A stretch of 64,000 nucleotides of DNA from Anaeramoeba flamelloides (taxonomy: Eukaryota > Metamonada > Anaeramoebidae): the NCBI GenBank assembly GCA_027625915.1, contig JANTQA010000012.1, positions 3,627,001-3,691,000 of the forward strand, written 5' to 3'. The notes beneath the pieces were generated by a model. It was not told the origin of the DNA. It did no database searches and saw nothing but the letters and a program-made list of their open reading frames with translations. The translations under genes were made by a program, and so were the position numbers. Positions 55,607 through 64,000 of the stretch are shown here, in pieces (position 1 is the stretch's first letter; each line of letters opens with the position of its first letter).

Positions 55607-56046
55607 AGTTCCAAGGTTACCATAAAATATTAAATAAAACAAAATCGAGTTTTCTATTCTTATTTTCCATTTTCAAAAAATTTGGAAATAAGAACTATTA
55701 TTCAAAAAAAAAAAATAATTAAAGAGCTATTATTCAAATCTAGGAAAATCAAAAAAAAAATATTCAAGATCCCATGAAACTTAAAAATTATCGTTCCAAA
55801 AAAGCTTAAAAAAAATATTAATATTTACTGATCTTTAAAAATTTAGCCTTTTTTGAACAATATTTTTAAGTGCTTTATGAATATTCAAATTTTTTTTTTT
55901 TGATGTTCCTAGATTTGATTAATAGCTCATTTATTATTATTATTATTTGGAATAATATCTCTTATTTCCAAATTTTTTGAAAATTGAATATAAGAATTGA
56001 AAACTCAATTGTATTTTATTTAGAATTTTATGGTAGCCTTGGAAAG
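55607..56046. mobile_element. MITE family M, long near-perfect hairpin
   Basis: TTCCAAGGTTACCATAAAAT at the left mirrors the right end, and pairing continues through AAACAAAAT..GAGTTTTC, CAAAAAATTTGGAAATAAGA, AGAGCTATTATTCAAATCTAGG and AATATTC, so arms of about 170-200 bp face each other across a short loop. Non-coding. A transcript through it would form a long duplex RNA. Confidence 0.82.
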
Positions 56047-56439
56047 ATTGTAATTACAAAAAAACAATTAGTATTTTTTTTTTTTTGAGTTTTTTCACTA
56101 TAGAGGTCTCAAATTAGGCCTTATAACACCCCCCTGAAACAATATTTCAGTTCTCGATAAACCATTAAATAATTTAAAAAACTGAATAAAAACAAAAAAC
56201 GAAAAACAAAAAAATTAATAAAAAAATCAATATTATTTTCAAATTGAATAAAATTCTATATTTTTGATTCTTTTAACTATTTTAACTGTGTTAAATAATT
56301 TGACTTTTAGTTTAAGGAAGTAAGTACATTTTTCCATTTTGAAAAATTTTAATTGTGTGAACATTACTGAAAATTATTTTTTCAGTGCCAACAGATATTG
56401 AAACTTTGGAACCAAAACACCATTCTCTAGTCTATTCAT

Positions 56440-56775
56440 GAAAAGAATCAAAGTAATTCAGAGTTAAATCTTAAAATTTTCAATTTTTTGAACATTTTTT
56501 TTGATTAAATTTTTCGTTTTATTAAATTTGGTTTTGGATCTAGAGATGTGTTGATATGAACGATTGAAATTAATCAAACAGTAAACCAAAAAAATATACC
56601 CAAAAAGGTGTGCATTTGAATCAAATATTTTCTTTTAGAAGACCAAACACGAAAGATCACCATTCCAAATAAATTTGTTGAAATCAAGAATGAAAAAAAA
56701 AAAAATCGATAAAAACCTATTTTCGAAGATTGGTTTTCTTTATCTTCTTAATTTGTATGAATACAAACTATTTTT
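56440..56775 (-). repeat. Repeat family N, copy 2
   Basis: Inverse of 47738-48060, sharing CTCTAGATCCAAAA, TTTAACTCTGAATTACTTTG and AGAAGATAAAGAAAACC on the minus strand. Confidence 0.65.
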
Positions 56776-58025
56776 TTCCTTAAATGTCTCTACTCATTAC
56801 TATTTATTATTATTTTAAAAAACCTTTTGTGGCAAATTCGCTTTTAAAATTCTTTTTTAAAAGATTTTTATTAAAGAAAGCCAAAACAAGGAATTACGAT
56901 TTCAAAAATTAAAATAAAGGGGTTGAATTCTTGAAATCAAAAAACAATTACAAAAGTTTCCAATCAAAATAATTGAAAAATTCAATAACAAATTTTAATC
57001 AGATTCAGAATTTTTTTGAGTTCTCATTTTAATGGAAATAAATAATTATAAAATCAAACGAATTTGTCCAATAAACCCTCACTCTCAAAAAGAATTAAAA
57101 CAATCTCTGATTTTCGGAACTAAAACTAGAATTAGATGACATAAATGAAAATAGGAATTCAGAATTCATTTTGGAAATTCTTTCGAAATAAACAGTAATT
57201 TGTTTATCAAAAATTTTCCAAACAAAATTTTTTTCATAAAGAATTAAAAATAAAACCAAATAAAGAATAAGTAATTGTGTAAAATCTTATCGATAAGATC
57301 AAGTAATAAATGATTTTTATTTATTTTTTTTTGTTCAATTTTTTCATTTTTTTGATTTGAGTTTTTTTGTTGGTATGAAAATATATTATACTAGGATATA
57401 TTCCAATCTAGTATTTATGAAAATATCAATGTATTTGGCTAAAGAAATGATTTGAATAATTCAGTTTCACATAAATGGTGGCACTCAAAAAATAAAAAAC
57501 GTACTTACCCCCTTAAGGTACTACTATACCGAAGAAATTTAAGATTATTGATTTTTCTAAAAATATGATGAAGAAGTTTGTAATCTTATTTTTTATCACA
57601 AAATCAAATATTAATATAGAAATTTATCTAATTAAAACATTATTTTTCACGAAATTTTGGAATTGGTGTTGAGTATTAAAAAACAGAAGTATGAAACAAA
57701 TAAGATCAAATTTGATAGTAGAACGGTCACTTAATTTGTTATTAGATAAAAAAATACTAAAAGAATAAAATATAGAATTTAGATTAAATATCGATCTTGT
57801 AAAATAAAACATAATCAATTTGATTGAAAACTTTTTCAAAATTACAAAAAATAATAAAATAAAATAAAATAAAAATTATTTAAAAAATAAAAACTTGTTT
57901 AAAAAAATTCACAGTTAAGTCAAATGTATATTGATTTATGTTAATTGGAATATCAAAATTTCTTAATATAGATATATATATATATAGATATATATAATAT
58001 TATAAATATTTCTTATTGTAATAAA

Positions 58026-60288
58026 TTAATCTGAAGATGGTTCAGAGATTGATTCCGATGATGAGCTTTCTGAAGATGATTGAGAAGAATCAATATATTT
58101 TTTTTTTTTTGATTTTTTCTTGTTCTTTTTCTTTTTTTTATTATTATTGTTGTGGAGTGTTTCTGATTTCACTTTTTCAAAGACATCATCTTCAAAGTGT
58201 TTTCCTGTTGTTTCTACATGACCACCATGGGCGAAATCCAATGGACCAAGTATGTATTGTCTTAATTTTTCGACTTTATTGCTTTTAATTGGTTGAGAAA
58301 CACGTGTGATTTCCTTTTCGCAAATTCTAGTTCTTTCAATTAAAGAGCTCAATTCTTCATATTTCAAGATTAACAATTCCCATTTCTTTGGATCAATGCC
58401 ATCTGGCACACTTAGGATTTTCTCTGAGTTTTTTTTTGATATGGAATTTGGTTCCAAGCTTTTTACGGACGAGAACTGCCTTCCACAATCGGCTTATTTC
58501 AATTTGTGAAAACGCTTCAATTTTCCCAATTAATTCTTCAGCCAATTCAATTTGTTCCATGACTGGCATCCAATCTTCAAGATAATTTGGCTTTTTGCCA
58601 GAGTTGAGCAATTGGAATTCTTTTGAATAAATTATGATTTCTGAAATTAATATTCGGATTAATAATACTAATTTTGAAAATGTTAATGCATGCTTTTCGT
58701 TTGTTTGTGATTTTAGGCTTTTGTTGAATAAATATTTCATTAAGATTCCTTGCAAACCCTCATGAAATCGTTTGAATTGATCAAAATATTTCAAAATAAG
58801 GTTGATCAATTTGATTCTCACTTCTTCCTTTTCGGTTAAATCTTCTGAAACCTCTTCTGAGACAATTGAAAAGATTGTGAAAGAATCATAATTGTAACCC
58901 AACGCATTTTTCCTTCCATTTCTTCTGAATCTTGGACTTTGTGGAACCAATTCTTTGGCCTTTGAAAACTTGTCATTTTGCTTTTTCTCTTCATTTTCTT
59001 TTTTAATATCGAGAATAAAATAAAATGGAATTTCTGGTTTAATAGTATCAATTTCTTCCTCTGACACAACTCCATTGTTTGCTTGGGGTTGTTGGAATGT
59101 TTCTTTTTTATTACCTTCATCATGTGAGTTTTTGTTTTTTTTTTGAGGTGACTTTTTGTTTTTTTTTGATTTTTTGGTTTTTTCTTTTTTATTTTTTTTA
59201 CCTTTACCTTTGCCTTTACCTTTGCCTTTGCCTTTTCCTTTTTTTTTTTTTTTTTTTTTTTGATTTTTTTTTTTGATTTTTCGATTATTTCTTTGAATTT
59301 TTTTTCTTCTTTTTTTTGTTCTCTTTCATATTCTTTGAATTCCTTTTGTTCAAGATTCCTTTTTTCAAGAATACCCTTTTCCTTTTGTTGTTTTTCTTTG
59401 TTGTCTCCAAATTGTTCAACAAATAAACTAAATCTTACTTTTCTTACAACTTTCATTTTTGGCTTATTATCCTCAGACGAACTTAAATCACTTGAAATAT
59501 CATCACCACTGTCATCATTACTTTTTTCCACTTCCTTTTCCTGTGTTTCTATTTCTTGTGTTTTTATTTCTTGTGTTTTTATTTCTTGTTCTTTGTTCTT
59601 TTGCTTTGTTTTTATAATACTTTTAATGCTTTTTAGTTCCTTTTTTTTTGGAATTGGTAATTGAAGTAGATTATTTATTTCCATCGAAATAATTTCTCTT
59701 GATGATATTTTTACCATTTCTTTTGGTTTTGTAAATTTCCCATATTTAAGATCCAAATCGTCAAGCAATGAAAGAAACTAGAATTATTCGATTTTAAAAT
59801 TATATAATATAATTTTTTTTAACAAAATATAAATTATTCATTATTTAAGTAATAAGTAAAAGAATATTATTGCAATAAATAGAATAAAGTAGATATTTAA
59901 AATAAAAGAAAATTAAAAAAAATATATAAACCAAATTTAAAGAATAAAATAATGTTATTTACATCTCCATTTTCTGTAGATTTATTTGTTGAAATGTTTT
60001 TTTTAATTCTTGATTTTTTAATTAAACTTTTTGCTTCAACTTTTTTGAATAATTTATTATAATAACTGATCATTTTTTCAACAACAAAAGTTGAATTTTG
60101 AACAGTTACAGTTCGGTCTTCTCCCCAAATAATTAATGGTGCAAATATTTCTGCTAAAGAATTTGATTTTAATTTATTAAATTTGCTTTCAAGTGAAACT
60201 CTTCTTAAAAATCTCATTAAATATGCCAATACAAATTGATTAACTTCTGGAAGAATTTGAATGATTTTGCTGATCGTTTCAACATCCT
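58026..60288 (-). CDS. RhoGAP-domain protein, C-terminal part (5' exons not found)
   Basis: Exon 59963-60288, a 185-nt intron (GTAAAT donor, TTCTAG acceptor, phase 0), then 59777 to 58026. The first exon carries the C-terminal half of a RhoGAP fold: VETISKIIQILPEVNQFVLA, LMRFLRRVSL, and KLKSNSLAEIFAPLII, the part that packs against the bound GTPase. The Arg-finger half must lie further upstream and was not found. Downstream are a long K/E-rich region with a Gly-Lys repeat (about 59195-59238), a helical region of unknown type (59000-58500), and a Ser-rich tail. The frame changes twice, at a 23-nt T run (59239-59261) and at a 5-nt T run (58460-58464). Both are homopolymers, so sequencing error is the simplest reading; real breaks would leave a pseudogene. 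Stop TAA. The partner GTPase is unknown. Confidence 0.72.
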
Positions 60289-60408
60289 CTATTTGGTGAG
60301 AAATTAATTTTAAAAAATAAAAATTAAATAGATTGAATTTAATTTTGTTTTTTTTTTTTTGTTTTTTTTTTTAATTTTTTTTGAAAATCTTGTAATGTAT
60401 TAAATACT

Positions 60409-61085
60409 ATATTTCAAAAATTGTGACTAACCTGAAATAATAAATTTAAAAAAAATAGATTATTCTTTAGTATTCGATATCAACTAATTATTAAATTTTG
60501 TTAATAGTTCTCTTTTAAAATTATATAAAATATTTAAAATCCTGATATTTTAAAAATTAAAAAAAATAAAACCTAAAAACTAAAAAAAAGTTAGTCACAA
60601 TTTTTGAAATGAGCATTACCAATTTTTTATTACTGAACTTTCACTTAAAAAAATGTTTACAAGAAGATTTTTTGATAATAATTAAATTTATTGTAAAAGA
60701 TATTACATAGTCTCAATTTTCTTAATGTTTATTGTTATTTTAGAAGATCTTTTTTTTCAACTTTACTTTGTAAGGATCAAAAAAAAAGTATCAAAAAAAA
60801 TAAAAAAAATAAAAAGAAAAAGAAAAATTTGAAAAAGCAAAACCAATAATCTGAAGAAAGCAAAACTACAATTTACAAAATTTGTAAAAATGATTCTTAT
60901 CTAAAAATTGACAAATTTATTTTGAAAAGAAATAAAGATAAAACTCTAATTTGAAGAAATTAGAAAAAATGATTCTGATCTTAAAATTTGAAAATATTTT
61001 TGTGATAAGAATATGGGATAAACATCCGCCAACTAACTTCCAATAATATTATAAAGTAAGTAAACATTTTTGAAAAATAGTTTAT
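60409..61085. mobile_element. Dispersed repeat family D, copy 2
   Basis: Same order as 37552-38170: TTTCAAAAATTGTGACTAAC, AACCTGAAATAATAAAT, AATCCTGATATTTTAAAAAT, CACAATTTTTGAAATGAGCA and TTTTTTATTACTGAACTTTC, and its far end matches 160-310. The longest copy here. The inner inverted repeat (60411 and 60613) is intact. Confidence 0.72.
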
Positions 61086-62532
61086 TTTTGTTAATTTTTT
61101 TGAGAGAACGATTAATTAATTAAATGTTGTTTCAATTAAGCGATTAGTGTTATCATATTTTTATTTCAAAAATCAAAATATATTGTAATTAAAGAATTAA
61201 TTATATTATTGCACCAGAGTTCAAATAACTCAAATAACTCTATTTGAAATATTGCTCATCAATAAATAATTAGATTTTTTACTGGTTATTTCAATTAAAA
61301 ATTATCTTTGTTTTAATATTTTTATTTTGTTTTTTTTATTTATTTATTTTGTATTTCAAAATATAGAAATTAAAATATGTCTTCACATATTGGAATTAAT
61401 GTTTATCTTTAAAATTTTTGTTTTTGTGAATATAAACACCCAAATTCAATTAAAATTCAGTTATACTCAATACTTGATTCACTATTTAAGTTCAATAAAT
61501 CTACGGAATCTTTAGCTAAAAATTGAAAAAAATAAATATATTTTGAACATTTTTTTTTTCAGTTACTAAAATCCAAAATATTTCAAAGATCAATTACTAG
61601 GATGAGTATAACTGGTTTCTCTTTAGAATTGATGCAAAGAAGGAAAAAAATAAATTTAATTGCCAGCAAAGTAACTCTTTACTAAAAAAAAAAAAAAAAA
61701 AACAGATCATTTTTTGTTCAAAGATAAATCGCATTGCTAGCCTTAAACAATTTTAATTATTAGAGAATTGAAATATTATTCTAAGTAGATAATGGAATTG
61801 GTTTTTTTAATTTTCACGTATTGAAAACAATTTTTATTTACTTAACCAAACTTAAAATAATATAATCTGTTAATATATTTCAATAGAATCCCTTTTAAAC
61901 TCGATCACTCAATAATTCATTTTATATTATCGTTTCTATTTTGTTTCCAAAATATATTAAAAAATATGTACCTTATCACCGAAAAGAACTTGCAAATAAT
62001 TTTAATAGCAATTTTAACAATAATTTTCGCTCAAGATTACAATTTTTACTCTGGATATCTCACCTTAATAATCCATTTTACTGTTTCCTTATTCATTCTT
62101 TTTGATTTTTCAGAATAAAAATTTTTAAGTTCACATTTCTTTTTTCAAGCAAGAATTGAATTTTTTTTAAATTTTACTAACCTATTATTATTCTCAACTA
62201 GATACTTTGATGAATGCTAAAACAATTTAATTGTTCACATCTTTTTATTTATTTGGATTAATTAAAAAAAAATAGTAATTAAAAAAAATAGTAAAAAAAA
62301 AATAATGATAACATAATAAAAGATATACAATCATTTAAATATTCCATAACACCCACAATTCAAAAATGGAATTATTCAATTTTTTTTTTTTTCAAAGATT
62401 CAGTCAATCATTATTATAATTAAACCGAAGAGGCCAAATATTGTGATTTTTTATTTATCCTTTCTTTTATAATAGGTTTCTTTTTAATATAGTTTCAATA
62501 TTGAAAATAATATTAAAAAAAAATCAATAAAT

Positions 62533-62590
62533 TAAGGAGGTACGTTCCAAATGAATTCTGAATAAACTGTGTTTCAGTCAAAGGTGTATC
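62533..62590. repeat. Lone end of family F
   Basis: TTAAGGAGGTACGTTCCAAA resembles CTTAAGGAGGGACATTCCAAA at 32308, the family F terminus; the rest of that arm is missing here. Confidence 0.45.
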
Positions 62591-63104
62591 CAAAAAAAAA
62601 CAAAATTTTCAAATATCAATTATTTTTTATAATTGAACTTTGAAGATTAAAAAATAAATAAGTAGAATAATACACATCAGAGAATACTTGATATATGTAT
62701 GAAGTAAATTTAATCAATCCATATATTTTCTTAAAAATTGAAAAAACTGAAATTCTTAGAACCCACTTGAAAAAAAGAAAAATGTTTGTTTTGATTTGAT
62801 CTTCAATTGAAGATCCAAATAAAATTCCAATAATTATCAATGAGATTTTTCTAAAATCATTTCCACTGTTTCAATAGTATTGTAAATAACAGGTTTGTAC
62901 CAAGTGACTATTGATCTTGGCAATAAAAAAAAAATTACTATCAAAAGAAAATTGAAAAAAAAAAAAAAGAAAAAATCGAAAATGTGAAAAAATGATTTTA
63001 AATTTGAAATTTCCAAAATAAATTTTTTCTTCTAATATCCATTCTAACTTTTAAAACACAGATAATTCAATCATTACAAACGATCCTCTTTGACTGGAAA
63101 ATAG

Positions 63105-63525
63105 TTTATATATTATAAATTTAATCCATTCTTTTTGGTCAAGGCTCTAACGATCTTTTATCCACAGATTATAATAATTTTTTTTTGAAAAATGCTGTTT
63201 TTGTAGGTTTTTATTTTTTGTTCTTTAGTAAATACACAAAAATCACAAAGTAGGAATAAATAATATTGGTTTATGGAAAAAATTATAAATTTTACTGAAT
63301 TATAAGTATAATTGTATGAATAACTGATTTAAAGAAAAACTAATTGTATAAATATCTCCTTAAGAGTATTCTTATTGACTTGGTAAGTGAGGCTTTAAAG
63401 TATCCGCAGATTAAAATAAAACCAAAAAAAACAAAATTTTTCAAAAATAATTTATTTTAATCCTTGGATAAAGGATCGTTAGAGCCTTGGCCATAATAAA
63501 AGGATATAATTTTTGGTGTATAGTA
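63105..63525. mobile_element. MITE family F, copy 2
   Basis: Facing arms at about 63121-63210 and 63440-63520 (TAACGATCTTTTATCCACAG / CCTTGGATAAAGGATCGTTA), with loop words AAGTGAGGCTTTAAAG matching copy 1. Its right end touches the family Q element. Confidence 0.65.
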
Positions 63526-64000
63526 GTGAAAAAAATACCTGAAAAGATTTTTAATTGTGAATATTAGGAAAATTGTTGTGTAATTTCTGAATAGTTTAAA
63601 TCAAATCCTTTTATTTAAGAATCAAACTTTTTAAAATTATTGCTCACCCACTGATTAGAATGATGATTAATGAAATTAAACTTGTTCAAAACACTATTCA
63701 TCAATCAAAAAACAAGAATAAAAATTATCATTTTCCAAACTCTAGTAGACCTCTATACGACTCACTTAGTTTTCAAAATAAGTTGATTCACTTTAGGTTA
63801 TCAAACAATTACTTGAGTATTCGATAGACGCCCCACTCTAATGAACGTTAGGTAGGTTTATTACTTAGTTCCTAAAAGATTTGGTTATTTATAAAAAGGA
63901 TTTGATTTAAAATATTTACAATTACACAACAATTTTCCTAATGTTCACAATTAAAATCTTGCCAGTGATTTTTTTCATCTCGGGTATTTTTTTCACTACA
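63526..64000. mobile_element. MITE family Q
   Basis: GTAGTGAAAAAAATACC near the left and its inverse GGTATTTTTTTCACTAC at the window end; arms continue with TTTTAATTGTGAA(T/C)ATTAGG and AAATCAAATCCTTTT for about 90 bp. About 475 bp. The right outermost base is at the window edge. Confidence 0.72.

Larger units (their letters stand above)
51935..58025. other. Intergenic between ADA2 and RhoGAP genes
   Basis: 6.1 kb with no long ORF. 51935-54430 and 56800-58025 show AT-rich sequence with no feature that I can name. Between them are an inverted family D piece, TA runs (54659-54688, 54868-54886), the family M hairpin element and family N copy 2. Confidence 0.7.
60289..64000. other. Upstream of the RhoGAP part; repeats, no exon found
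   Basis: Should contain, or lie in, the intron before the RhoGAP half-domain, but no GIFRxxG-like exon was seen on the minus strand. Holds family D copy 2, family F pieces and family Q. 61090-62530 is AT-rich with nothing recognised. Confidence 0.6.

Overview
The window is nuclear DNA from an extremely AT-rich eukaryote with GT-AG introns, many poly-A/T runs and Asn/Lys-rich proteins. The gene set (a Rho GTPase fused to BTB domains, a RhoGAP, an AMPK-related kinase, an Ada2 adaptor, a Cfd1-type Fe-S scaffold, a Dispatched-like RND protein) fits a free-living amoeboid protist. Abundant Rho/BTB signalling would suit an amoeba such as Anaeramoeba or a dictyostelid-like lineage, but that placement is inference. 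I saw no bacterial, organellar or viral genes.

Six protein-coding genes and one decayed gene can be supported. From left to right: a Dispatched/Patched-like RND protein (minus, 3' end beyond the window, first recognisable exon near 11.8 kb); CFD1/NUBP2 (plus, 19685-23958); a BRSK/SAD-like kinase with UBA and KA1 regions (plus, 30310-36864); a broken cytosolic cysteinyl-tRNA synthetase copy (minus, 39186-40525); a RhoBTB-type GTPase (minus, 43646-45853); the SAGA-type adaptor ADA2 with ZZ and SANT domains (minus, 50358-51934); and the C-terminal part of a RhoGAP protein (minus, 58026-60288, 5' part not found). Splice phases agree at all 12 introns whose two ends could be placed. Most introns are 100-450 nt, but three are giants (6872, 3132 and 3902 nt). 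All five native stops that can be judged are TAA.

Most of the rest is made of short non-autonomous DNA elements with terminal inverted repeats (MITE-like). I recognise at least 17 families or structures, several present two to four times. Many have TA at both ends, the hallmark of Tc1/mariner-type insertion. They fill the giant introns (a 2.0 kb element in CFD1 intron 2; three elements in kinase intron 3; at least seven in the first RND intron), nest in one another (26.5-29.6 kb), and one lies inside the coding exon of the CysRS copy. In two places a related copy elsewhere in the window serves as the unoccupied site.

The genes do not form a pathway. They are unrelated housekeeping and signalling genes in a repeat-rich region; the only functional theme is Rho signalling (RhoBTB and RhoGAP about 13 kb apart).
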